A stretch of 64,000 nt of DNA from Evansella halocellulosilytica. Its GTDB lineage: Bacteria; Bacillota; Bacilli; Bacillales; Salisediminibacteriaceae. The position numbers and the translations under genes are program-made. The stretch covers positions 2,519,370 through 2,583,369 of the forward strand of contig NZ_NIST01000001.1 of assembly GCF_002335745.1 (NCBI RefSeq), in the 5' to 3' direction. Each line of letters opens with the position of its first letter. The stretch's first letter is position 1. Below are positions 16,185-23,800 of the stretch, piece by piece. Under the pieces are notes generated by a model. That model saw only the letters and a list, made by a program, of their open reading frames with translations. It made no database searches and was not told the origin of the DNA.

Positions 16185-16730
16185 ATGGCTAACGAAGTAA
16201 ATCCGATTAAGGACCTGAAAGACATACGCAAAATGAAAGCCGCACTCGCCGGCCGCGACCGTTTAATGTTCGTGATGGGAGTTTCTCTAGGCTTGCGAAT
16301 CGGCGACCTTTTAACGTTAAAGCTCGGAGACTTACGCGGCAAAGAGGAGATAAAGCTCCGCGAACAGAAGACGGGTAAGCCCCGCAGAATTAAGCTGAGT
16401 AAAACGGTAAAGAACGAAGTTGCGAAGCTGGACGGTCGAAACAACGAGTATATATTTCTCAGTAGACAGGGCGGTAATAAAGCGATTAGCCGAGTGCAAG
16501 CCTACCGTATATTAAATGCAGCGGCCGAGCGGGCAGGAATTGCGGGTAAAATTGGCGCAGTAGGTACGCATACTTTGCGTAAAACATTCGGCTATCAATT
16601 GTATACGCAGGGGCACGACATAACCCGTATTATGGCGATATTAAACCACAGCACCCCGGCTATGACGTTAAAATACATCGGCATTACCCGCGATGAAATA
16701 GACGCGGCGTATGATGCGATCGAAGTTTAA
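16185..16730 (+). CDS. Short tyrosine recombinase of element 1
   Basis: The 181-residue protein contains only the catalytic domain of a tyrosine recombinase. It has the first Arg in GVSLGLRIGDLLTLK, the box HTLRKT, ILNHSTPAMTLKY and the presumed nucleophilic Tyr in LKYIGI. Such domain-only recombinases of about 180 residues are common in Bacillus phages; they are known to resolve or invert DNA. GGAGGGGTAACG gives a clear start at ATG 16185. It lies 130 bases from attR, mirroring the full-length integrase at attL. Which of the two integrates is not shown by sequence. Confidence 0.85.
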   Translation: MANEVNPIKDLKDIRKMKAALAGRDRLMFVMGVSLGLRIGDLLTLKLGDLRGKEEIKLREQKTGKPRRIKLSKTVKNEVAKLDGRNNEYIFLSRQGGNKAISRVQAYRILNAAAERAGIAGKIGAVGTHTLRKTFGYQLYTQGHDITRIMAILNHSTPAMTLKYIGITRDEIDAAYDAIEV

Positions 16731-16860
16731 TAAATAATTCTTGTCCAATTCGGACATATATCGTATAATCAACGAAAAGGAAAGCGGTAGTGTGCAATCA
16801 ATTCGAGGTATATCGCTCAAATGGACGGTTTGCATAACGTAAGCCTATACGGTGGTTCAA

Positions 16861-16919
16861 GCACGACTCAAAATCGTGTTCCTCACGGAGTGTCGGTTCG
16901 ACCCCGACCACCGGTACCA
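16861..16919 (+). repeat. attR of element 1: tRNA-Leu 3'-end copy
   Basis: This is an exact 59-bp copy of positions 564-622 (3' part of tRNA-Leu-CAA). It lacks the tRNA 5' half and so is not a tRNA gene. It is followed by AACCCTACAG, the left end of element 2. Confidence 0.95.
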
Positions 16920-16980
16920 ACCCTACAGACACAAATTATAAAGTACTATTATAGACAACGTAAATAATTAACTTAAAGTT

Positions 16981-17015
16981 AAGCAACAGAGTATATTATA
17001 TTCTGTTGCTTTTTT
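16981..17015 (+). terminator. Rho-independent terminator
   Basis: AAGCAACAGA pairs with TCTGTTGCTT, followed by a T run. It has no gene directly upstream in the integrated state. It lies 40 bases past the stop codon that the large serine recombinase would use if element 2 were joined into a circle at the core. Confidence 0.85.
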
Positions 17016-17173
17016 ACTTTTTAAAACTATATATTGACGAAGATATATTATAAATATGGAAATTTTTTAATTTAATATCGAAAGTATGTTCTCGTATAAT
17101 TCAGTCAATTATGTTAGAATTTAGTTACATAATATTACAATTATTTTAATTTTAAAGAGAGGTGGTGTATTGA

Positions 17174-18205
17174 ATGAAGGAATTAGAACCCTATAAAATA
17201 TTATCTATTGATGGTGGTGGAATTAAAGGTTTATATTCAGCGGTAATTCTGTCTGACTTTGAAGAAAAGTACGGTAAGTTAAATAATTACTTTGATTTAA
17301 TATGCGGTACTTCTACGGGAGGAATTATCGCCCTTGCACTATCAGCAGGTATCCCTGCAAAAGAAATTGTAAGTCTTTATGAAAAGAATGGCCCCAAAAT
17401 TTTTCCTTATAATACGAAATATACTCGCTTATTTCATAAAATTAAACAGGCTTTATTTACATCGAAGTATAGTGATAGCAATTTAAGGTTGGCTCTAGTT
17501 AATGTTTTTGGGGAAAAAAGAATTAGGGATTGTAAAACAAATGTATTGATACCAACTTCAAATATTACTAGGGGAACACCATGTATAATTAAAACCGATC
17601 ATCATGATGAATTAGGAAGAGATAGCAACCATTTATTAGTTGATGTTGCATTAGCAACTGCTGCTGCACCAACTTATTTCCCTATACAAGAAATATCTAC
17701 AATGGAACACAATAATGACCAGTTTGCAGACGGTGGTTTATTTGCAAATAACCCGTCGTTACACGGAATTCAAGAAGCATATCGTTATTTTATCGGCAAA
17801 TCAAATTATAAGTATGGAAATTTTAGTTTATTATCTATATCCACACTCCATCAAAATTTTTCATACCAAAAACCACTTAAAATTCGGCGAAGGTCGTTTG
17901 TACAGTGGAATGTAAAATTAATTTCTTTAATGATGGATTTACAGTCTATTTCAACTCATTACCATATAGAATATTTAAATAAGTCACTTAACGGTAATTA
18001 TGTAAGAATTGGTAGTGAACCTCTCACAAATGAGGAAAGTAAGAAAATTGATTTGGACAAAGCATCTAATGATTCTATTGTATTACTTAAGCAAAAAGGG
18101 CATGAGGCAAGTAGAAAATGGATTGAAGAACCTGAACTACTGCATTTTTTTGATAATGATATTGAAAAAATAAATAATAGAGGTGAGGCAGTTGGCACAA
18201 TGTAA
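17174..18205 (+). CDS. capV: CBASS effector CapV, patatin-like phospholipase
   Basis: The 343-residue patatin-family lipase has the oxyanion loop DGGGIKG (residues 13-19), the nucleophile motif GTSTGG with Ser47, and the catalytic Asp in DGG at residue 186. In known CBASS systems CapV is activated by a cyclic dinucleotide (3'3'-cGAMP in Vibrio cholerae) and degrades membrane phospholipids, killing the infected cell. AGAGAGGTGGTG lies upstream of ATG 17174. The gene overlaps the CD-NTase gene, and the order capV, CD-NTase, cap2, cap3 matches the V. cholerae operon, which makes the assignment firm. The N-terminus needs no signal peptide, fitting a cytosolic enzyme. Confidence 0.93.
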   Translation: MKELEPYKILSIDGGGIKGLYSAVILSDFEEKYGKLNNYFDLICGTSTGGIIALALSAGIPAKEIVSLYEKNGPKIFPYNTKYTRLFHKIKQALFTSKYSDSNLRLALVNVFGEKRIRDCKTNVLIPTSNITRGTPCIIKTDHHDELGRDSNHLLVDVALATAAAPTYFPIQEISTMEHNNDQFADGGLFANNPSLHGIQEAYRYFIGKSNYKYGNFSLLSISTLHQNFSYQKPLKIRRRSFVQWNVKLISLMMDLQSISTHYHIEYLNKSLNGNYVRIGSEPLTNEESKKIDLDKASNDSIVLLKQKGHEASRKWIEEPELLHFFDNDIEKINNRGEAVGTM

Positions 18206-19175
18206 TGATTTATTTCTTGACTTTGATAAAGAAATTAAATTGAAACCTGAAAAGAAGAAATCCTTGCGTACATCGAGGAATGCACTAAGAACCAAAATTC
18301 AGAATTATTTTGAAACTAATTTGAAAGTATCAAAGCCAAAATTTTGGGGACAAGGCTCATATATGATGAATACTACTATTAAACCCATTGAAGGTGAATA
18401 TGATATAGATGATGGTGTGTATTTAATACATTTAGCAGGCAAAAATGAAGGGGAATGGCCACTAGCAAGTACAGTACATAACTGGATTGTAAATGCTGTT
18501 GAGGATCACACGAGTACTCCTCCAATTAATAAAAATACTTGTGTACGTATCGTCTACAAAGATGATTATCATATTGACTTTCCAATCTATGTTAAAGGAG
18601 ACGATGCTGAACATCCAAAATTGGCTCATAAAACAAATGGTTGGATTGATAGCGACCCGAAGGCGTTAACTAACTGGTTTCATTCAGAAGTAACAGAGAA
18701 AGGTAGTCAACTTAAACGAATGGTTAGGTATTTTAAAGCATGGAAGGATAATAAAAAGGGAGATAATAAGTTTCCTAGTGGAATGGTTTTTACAATACTG
18801 GCTGCAAACTATTTTGTTGAGGGTTATGTAGACGATGACGACTCTGCATTTATTGCACTTGCTAAAGAAATTTATGACGCTTTAAGTGATTCATTTAGTT
18901 TGAAACGACCGGTTTTTCCGGATGAAGAGTTGTTAGATGATTGGTCAGAAACTGCGAAAAACAATTTTTTAAGTAAATTATCAACTCTGATAACAAATGG
19001 ACAAAAGGCTCTAGAAAAAGAGGAAATAAGTGATTCAGTTGATATTTGGAGAAAAGTATTTGGAGAACGTTTTCCCGAATACACTCCACCTGAAACTGAA
19101 AATAGAGTGAACAAAGGGGATGCTTTACAAACATCATCACCAGCAATTTTAGGAAATCATGGACGTTCCTCATAA
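18192..19175 (+). CDS. dncV: CBASS CD-NTase (DncV-like cyclic dinucleotide synthase)
   Basis: The protein of about 327 residues belongs to the cGAS/DncV-like nucleotidyltransferases. The helix motif GQGSYMMNTTI, the metal-binding EYDIDDGVYL about 20 residues on, and a third Asp in DYHIDFPIY form the active site. It senses infection and makes the cyclic nucleotide that activates CapV. GTG 18183 lies within the ribosome site AGAGGTGAGG, so TTG 18192 is the more likely start. The C-terminus is GNHGRSS, without the terminal glycine typical of Cap2 substrates. It overlaps cap2 by 17 bases. Confidence 0.92.
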   Translation: MAQCNDLFLDFDKEIKLKPEKKKSLRTSRNALRTKIQNYFETNLKVSKPKFWGQGSYMMNTTIKPIEGEYDIDDGVYLIHLAGKNEGEWPLASTVHNWIVNAVEDHTSTPPINKNTCVRIVYKDDYHIDFPIYVKGDDAEHPKLAHKTNGWIDSDPKALTNWFHSEVTEKGSQLKRMVRYFKAWKDNKKGDNKFPSGMVFTILAANYFVEGYVDDDDSAFIALAKEIYDALSDSFSLKRPVFPDEELLDDWSETAKNNFLSKLSTLITNGQKALEKEEISDSVDIWRKVFGERFPEYTPPETENRVNKGDALQTSSPAILGNHGRSS

Positions 19176-20916
19176 CTTGGAAGAAATCTATTCAAATATT
19201 AGGAGCGAATCTGTTCGATATCTCGAAAAACATTATGGGGCAATAAAAGTTAATCCAGAAGACACTAACAAATATCCTGTTACATTAAAAGTGAGGGTAT
19301 CGGTAGTGGAACATGAGTTAAATTTATTAGTTAGCCTTCCTTTTAACTTTCCTGATTCGTTTCCTAAAGTAAAGTTAGATGAACAAAGTTTTCAAAAAGT
19401 ATATCCTTTACCACACCTAAGTATGTCTAAAACGCTTTGCCTATTTGATGAAGTAGCAGCAAGTCCGAATCCTGAACAGCCCATAGGTGTATTAGAAGCA
19501 ACAATTAAAAAGTGTAAGGAAATATTATCTAAAGGCATATTAAAACAAAACCTTAATGATTACTCAGATGAATTTGAAACTTATTGGGCTGAAAACAGTA
19601 GGGGGTTCTATTTATCAATCGTAAAACCTTCTGGAACTTCTAAAGAGGTGTACTTAGCCCCATTTAAGTATCAAAATTGGTTAGAAAAAGGAATCTTTGC
19701 TGATAAAAAAAGTGATGCCATTAACTGGGTTCATAATTTAGGTGGAATAATTAATGAAGAAGAGATAACTAAGGTTTTATATATCCCATTAAAAGAACCT
19801 ATTAAATATCCATTTCCTAAAAATAATAAAGAGATTTATAACTTATTGAAAGAAAATAAATGTAATTTAAAGAGCCTTACCAATTTTTTGTCAAAAAACA
19901 AAAGACCAACTAAAGTATTATTTTCAATGGAAGATGACAGTCAGTATTCATGGGGTGTTTGGGAGCATTCTAAACCTTACAAAGAGATTGTATCAAAGTA
20001 TAAAGGTCGTAGAAGAATACAAACCGGTATAAAGGGATTTAGGGCAAATAAGCAACATGGTTTACTTGAGATAATAAAGGAATTTCCAATGGTGGAACTT
20101 AATAAATATTCAGTTGAAGATGTTAGTGCCATTCGTTTGAAAACACGAGGTGGAGATGGAAAGGTAGAAAATATTGAAAATAAAGTAGCAATAGTGGGGT
20201 GTGGTGCTGTTGGAAGTCAAATTGCACAAGGAATTTTCGATATCGGAATTCAAGACTTATTATTAATTGATAATGATATTTTAAGTTTTGAAAATATAAA
20301 TAGACACCTCTGTGGTGCTGATCATGTTGGGGAATTGAAAACAGAGGCAGTTAAAAGCAAACTTAGCAAGCACTACCCAACAAGTAATATTGATGTATAC
20401 AATGAAAATGTTTTATCAGTTCTTATGGAAAATCCAGATGCCTTGAATTCTTATGATTTAATAATAGTTGCAATAAGTAATACTCCAACAGAGTTAAGGA
20501 TTAATGAGTTACAAAGAGAAAATATAATTAAAAAGCCTATATTAAATATATGGGTTGAACCTTATTTAGCCGGAGGACATGCAATATGGAATGAACCAAA
20601 TAATAGTGTACCTCTTAACATATTATTTAATAATGAAGGTTTATATAAATACCAAATATTAAAGGATGGAAACGTGTATTCTAAAAGGGAACTTGGGTGC
20701 TATACTTCCTATGTTCCTTATGGAGTACTGGAATTAAAAAAATTCATCGTGGAAGTGATGTTTTTTATTCAACAACAATTAGTTTATGAAGATAATAAAA
20801 GTAGGATTTTCACATGGATTGGGAACCTGACTGAGCAGAGAAAAAAGAAACGTTTGCTAGCAACAAAGTGGGTAGGGGCAACTGATTTTTCCAGTAGGAT
20901 ACAAGAAATTGAATAA
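19159..20916 (+). CDS. cap2: CBASS Cap2, E2-E1 fusion ligase
   Basis: The 585-residue protein has an N-terminal E2-like domain with a candidate catalytic Cys94 (SMSKTLCLFDE). The E1-like adenylation domain begins at about residue 343 (VAIVGCGAVGSQ, then LLLIDNDILSFENINRH). A Cys near residue 514 (ELGCYTSY) is placed like the E1 active-site Cys. In type II CBASS, Cap2 conjugates the CD-NTase C-terminus to a target, which primes the synthase. It starts inside the CD-NTase gene and is translationally coupled. The length fits known Cap2 proteins (about 600 residues). Confidence 0.92.
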   Translation: MDVPHNLEEIYSNIRSESVRYLEKHYGAIKVNPEDTNKYPVTLKVRVSVVEHELNLLVSLPFNFPDSFPKVKLDEQSFQKVYPLPHLSMSKTLCLFDEVAASPNPEQPIGVLEATIKKCKEILSKGILKQNLNDYSDEFETYWAENSRGFYLSIVKPSGTSKEVYLAPFKYQNWLEKGIFADKKSDAINWVHNLGGIINEEEITKVLYIPLKEPIKYPFPKNNKEIYNLLKENKCNLKSLTNFLSKNKRPTKVLFSMEDDSQYSWGVWEHSKPYKEIVSKYKGRRRIQTGIKGFRANKQHGLLEIIKEFPMVELNKYSVEDVSAIRLKTRGGDGKVENIENKVAIVGCGAVGSQIAQGIFDIGIQDLLLIDNDILSFENINRHLCGADHVGELKTEAVKSKLSKHYPTSNIDVYNENVLSVLMENPDALNSYDLIIVAISNTPTELRINELQRENIIKKPILNIWVEPYLAGGHAIWNEPNNSVPLNILFNNEGLYKYQILKDGNVYSKRELGCYTSYVPYGVLELKKFIVEVMFFIQQQLVYEDNKSRIFTWIGNLTEQRKKKRLLATKWVGATDFSSRIQEIE

Positions 20917-20936
20917 ACCATGAAAGTGTGGATTTA

Positions 20937-21755
20937 ATGATTTATAAGTTCGGTGAAATGCATATTGTTTTTACAGAACAAGTAGTAAGGTTATTTGATT
21001 CTTATAAGCAAAGGAACAAAAAACAACATGAAGCAGGAGGAGTACTTTTAGGGAAGGTGTATAATGATCTAATATTAGTAGATAGGGTTTCAGAACCAAC
21101 AAAGGGAGATAAATCAGGTCTCTACTATTTTTATAGAAATGTTCATAAAGCGCAAGAGATTATTAAAACGGCTTGGGAAGAGTCGAGCGGGGAAAGAATT
21201 TATTTAGGAGAGTGGCATACTCATCCTGAGGAAAATGCACATCCTTCTAAGGACGATAAAAGTTTAATAAGTAATATGCTTAATGATTCTTATATGGAAA
21301 TAGATTTTTTATTTATGGTCATAATTGGAGTTGTAAAACCTTTTGTTGCAGTGCACAAAAGGGACCAATTATATATAGAAGAATTGGCCCCACTTAAATC
21401 CTCAGACGGGTTGGATATTACACTATATGAAAACAAAAAGAGTATTGTTGGTTTTAAAGTAGTGGGCTATTTAAATATTGGTCCTATAGGTAATGATATT
21501 TACAATGCTGCATTTTCACAGATATTTTTTGGTACAATAAATTCCATTCTTACATTGACAGAAGTATCTGACTACATTTTAGAACAAGAAAAAGCATTTA
21601 TTAAGTTTATAGTTCCAAAATTAAATTTGAATGAAGAAAAGGATATAGTAACTCTTTTAGAAGGTATGAAGATACAAATTAGAATGTTGATAAATGAGAT
21701 GGAAGCAAAACAACTTGAAAAACATGTTTGCGTTAAAACAAATTATTTAGTTTAA
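20937..21755 (+). CDS. cap3: CBASS Cap3, JAB/JAMM isopeptidase
   Basis: The N-terminal half of this protein of about 272 residues is a JAB/JAMM metalloprotease: GGVLLGK with its upstream Glu, then EWHTHPEENAHPSKDD, which gives the H-x-H and Asp zinc ligands. Cap3 removes the conjugates made by Cap2 and so limits the immune response. The C-terminal half is longer than a minimal JAB domain and unassigned. GTG 20928 is an alternative start, but ATG 20937 looks better. The stretch after it carries a palindromic terminator, so cap3 is the last gene of the operon. Confidence 0.9.
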   Translation: MIYKFGEMHIVFTEQVVRLFDSYKQRNKKQHEAGGVLLGKVYNDLILVDRVSEPTKGDKSGLYYFYRNVHKAQEIIKTAWEESSGERIYLGEWHTHPEENAHPSKDDKSLISNMLNDSYMEIDFLFMVIIGVVKPFVAVHKRDQLYIEELAPLKSSDGLDITLYENKKSIVGFKVVGYLNIGPIGNDIYNAAFSQIFFGTINSILTLTEVSDYILEQEKAFIKFIVPKLNLNEEKDIVTLLEGMKIQIRMLINEMEAKQLEKHVCVKTNYLV

Positions 21756-21797
21756 TTTTAGATTAATCACTGTAATTTGGAATAAGGTAAAGAATAA

Positions 21798-21878
21798 AGA
21801 GACAGTTCATTAAATGGATCAATTTTATTTTTTTTGAGTGTATTAAAAATAGAGCATGATCCTTAAATGACTGTCTCT
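21798..21878. repeat. 81-bp near-palindrome after the CBASS operon
   Basis: AGAGACAGTTCATTAAATGG at 21798 pairs with the reverse complement found at about 21858-21878 (GATCCTTAAATGACTGTCTC), leaving a central loop rich in T. It separates two converging genes, so it may be a two-way terminator. The perfect outer bases and length also fit a degraded miniature transposon. Confidence 0.6.
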
Positions 21879-21908
21879 AAATAAAATATTGGCAGATAAT
21901 CATAATTA

Positions 21909-22661
21909 TTAAAAAGTACTTTCCTCTAACCGCTTTAATGCCTTTTCGTAAGCAGCATTTCGTTCTTTTTCTTCCCAATCAAGCCTTTCTAAAATTCGTT
22001 GCCAATAGATATTTCCTTCTATTGCATAGGATTTCGCTGTCTCTCTCCATAAATATGCTTCGGCCTCTTCCAGTACAATGAAATACCTGCTATGAATTTT
22101 GAAGTGGGGCATTCCTTCTTCTTTTATTAGACCATAGACCGTAGCCGGACTAGTTCTGAAGTGATTTGCTGCTTCTTTAATAGTTAGTACCGTCCTACCA
22201 TAGTAACTTTCTTTCTTTTTTTGGGACTCGCTTTTAATTTCATCTGAGAAGTTATTCAATTCTTCTCTTATAATTTTTCTGAATATATCTTCTATCATTG
22301 GAGATTCCTCCTTTTCTTTACGTAACGATTCGATTTCAGCCTGTACAGCAGATACATCCCATTTATTGTCTGGATCAGTCCAGCCATATTTCTTATAATT
22401 ATTAATTGTTTCTGTTATTTCATCTTCCAAAAAAATTAGTCTAGACAACACTTTTCTATGCGGCATTGCCCTTGTAAAAGTTAACTGCCGTAATGTGTAT
22501 GTACCTATGCCTGTCAATTGTGATACTTCTTGCAAAGTTAAATATTTTTTTGTTGTATTCTTTTCATTTTCTCCAAGAGTTCTAACGAATTGTGATACTT
22601 CATCTTTGACAACGAATTGGAAAAGTTCTTCAAATGAAAAATCGAATGATTGTTTAGTCAT
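21909..22661 (-). CDS. Tandem excisionase-like HTH protein
   Basis: The 250-residue protein holds two copies of an HTH_17/excisionase-type unit. One is YLTLQEVSQLTGIGTYTLRQ with AMPHRKV (about residues 40-75). The other is VLTIKEAANHFRTSPATVYG with GMPHFKI (about 160-195). Each copy is preceded by a similar acidic helix (EELFQFVVKDEVSQF and IEDIFRKIIREELNNF). The duplication is clear by eye. Xis-like proteins bind and bend DNA at att sites, so it may set the direction of recombination or act as a regulator. A ribosome site is recognisable upstream (AGGTGAAAAAATG, minus strand). Confidence 0.75.
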   Translation of the reverse strand: MTKQSFDFSFEELFQFVVKDEVSQFVRTLGENEKNTTKKYLTLQEVSQLTGIGTYTLRQLTFTRAMPHRKVLSRLIFLEDEITETINNYKKYGWTDPDNKWDVSAVQAEIESLRKEKEESPMIEDIFRKIIREELNNFSDEIKSESQKKKESYYGRTVLTIKEAANHFRTSPATVYGLIKEEGMPHFKIHSRYFIVLEEAEAYLWRETAKSYAIEGNIYWQRILERLDWEEKERNAAYEKALKRLEESTF

Positions 22662-22713
22662 TTTTTCACCTAACCTTATTTAAAGGAGTTACCTCGAAAT
22701 AATATTTTCGGCT

Positions 22714-23283
22714 TTAATAATCAGGGTTAATCCACACTATATCACCTATTTTATTTGTGAGACTTTTACTTTCTTTTAACGACATTACAAAATGATGTTT
22801 TTTATAAAAGTGAGTCAGTCTGTCCATATGATCTTCATCTACTCTTGATATCCAGCCAGAAATCTTTTTTGATTTCTTCTGAACTGCAATATTTATTAGT
22901 TGGTTGAGTAATATGCCCCCATAACCATTGCTTGCTAGGTGTTCTTCAATTTCGATATCACCTAACTCAATTTCTGAGAAGTCATAGTTAAAGAATGCTT
23001 TTAAAACCGGTTCCGGGTATAGCAAACCATTATCATTTATTATTCTTATTTTTAGAACTATCTCTCTTTCTTCTTCCTCTGGAAGGTCATAAAAATGCCT
23101 ATATAAAATCAATGAACATTTTTCTTTATTAATGATTTCAATTATTTCAAATCCTTTATTAGCAATGTTATTTGATTGATATTGTACTTCATATTCAATG
23201 TTACCCCTTCTTTGTAAAGGTTCATTTAGTTGTCTATTAAATAATGTTTTAAATAAATCCAAGAAACTCCCTCTCTTTATCAT
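22714..23283 (-). CDS. GNAT-family N-acetyltransferase
   Basis: The 189-residue protein has the GNAT acetyl-CoA loop in LASNGYGGILLNQLINIAV, followed by FYKKHHF near the C-terminus, typical of the family's motif B. The substrate cannot be read from sequence. The first 60 residues are variable. GGAGTT... spacing upstream of ATG 23283 is a poor ribosome site. It lies next to the excisionase-like gene on the same strand. Confidence 0.65.
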   Translation of the reverse strand: MIKRGSFLDLFKTLFNRQLNEPLQRRGNIEYEVQYQSNNIANKGFEIIEIINKEKCSLILYRHFYDLPEEEEREIVLKIRIINDNGLLYPEPVLKAFFNYDFSEIELGDIEIEEHLASNGYGGILLNQLINIAVQKKSKKISGWISRVDEDHMDRLTHFYKKHHFVMSLKESKSLTNKIGDIVWINPDY

Positions 23284-23593
23284 AAAATAGTTGTAATTTA
23301 TTGTTAGTTTAATTCTATCATATAAATATGGCCCGATTATTTAAAAGAATGTAGTGGCTTATTTGCTGAGATACAGTTTTTTGGACAGCAGCCAAAATTC
23401 AATAAAATCGCTGATTTTCGGGTGTTTTAAGCGGTTATAAAAAAATGTCGATATAAATGCTATTATTTTCGGCAGTATACATTTTTCTATTTTTTTCTAG
23501 AGTGGTGTACCCCTTTGTATGGATTTTTTTCGGTTGATTTTTTTCGCGAATAAAATCTCTAGAGGATTACTATCAAAGATATAATTTTAAACA

Positions 23594-23756
23594 GTTTTGT
23601 AATGATTGAAACATTTAAAATCAGTAATTATCTGTTATAAATTTGTGTCGATTTTGTTTTAAACGGTTTTGTGATGATTAAAACATTATTCAGCAGTAAC
23701 AAACTGTGAAATAAATAGTTTCTTGTAGTTATGTATGGTTTTGTAATGATTAAAAC
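23594..23756. repeat. Three 19-bp repeats at exact 72-bp period
   Basis: GTTTTGTAATGATTGAAAC at 23594, GTTTTGTGATGATTAAAAC at 23666 and GTTTTGTAATGATTAAAAC at 23738 begin exactly 72 bases apart. Copies 1 and 2 match beyond this, over about 32 bases (TTTTAAAC before, ATT after). Copy 3 matches only near the core. Their imperfect two-fold symmetry and location beside a primase gene suggest iterons. No cas gene is present and the copies are too diverged for an active CRISPR. Confidence 0.6.
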
Positions 23757-23793
23757 CTTAACGATCCTTTATAAACAGATTGTTAAGGTTTTT
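23752..23793. terminator. Bidirectional terminator at the primase 3' end
   Basis: AAAACCTTAACGATC pairs with GATTGTTAAGGTTTT, with T and A runs on the two sides. It lies just beyond the primase stop, and the last 19-bp repeat overlaps its left arm. Confidence 0.75.
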
Positions 23794-23800
23794 TACTTTA

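Larger units (their letters stand above)
564..16919 (+). mobile_element. Integrated phage-like element 1 (tRNA-Leu island)
   Basis: The element is bounded by 59-bp direct repeats at 564-622 and 16861-16919. It has a tyrosine integrase beside attL and a second short tyrosine recombinase beside attR. The DNA is clearly more G+C rich than the rest of the window. Contents are a replication-type HTH protein, an XRE switch, a helicase-like ATPase, several Cys-rich small proteins, a tail tape measure protein and a terminase-small-like HTH protein. No capsid, portal, large terminase, tail-tube, lysin or conjugation genes are visible, so it is a decayed prophage or a satellite-like element rather than a complete phage. 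Confidence 0.9.
16731..17173 (+). other. Junction region of elements 1 and 2
   Basis: This 443-base stretch contains no gene. It holds attR of element 1 (16861-16919), a terminator (16981-17015) and the leader of the CBASS operon, where TATAAT at about 17094 could be a -10 box with only a weak -35. Ribosome site AGAGAGGTGG precedes the first CBASS gene. Confidence 0.6.
23284..23800. other. 517-base non-coding region with 72-bp-spaced repeats
   Basis: No gene is convincing here. The region is AT-rich and contains three related 19-bp repeats spaced 72 bp apart (23594-23756), followed by a terminator hairpin. It lies beyond the stop of the primase gene. It is a good candidate for a replication origin or RNA gene. 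Confidence 0.5.

Noticed and set aside
16861-16919. Second tRNA-Leu gene
   Set aside because: Only the 3' 59 bases are present, without the 5' acceptor and D arm, so it is an attachment copy and not a gene.
23594-23756. Possible CRISPR array
   Set aside because: There are only three diverged repeats of about 19 bases at a 72-base period, with no cas genes in the window and poor identity outside the core. Iterons or another repeat type fit better.
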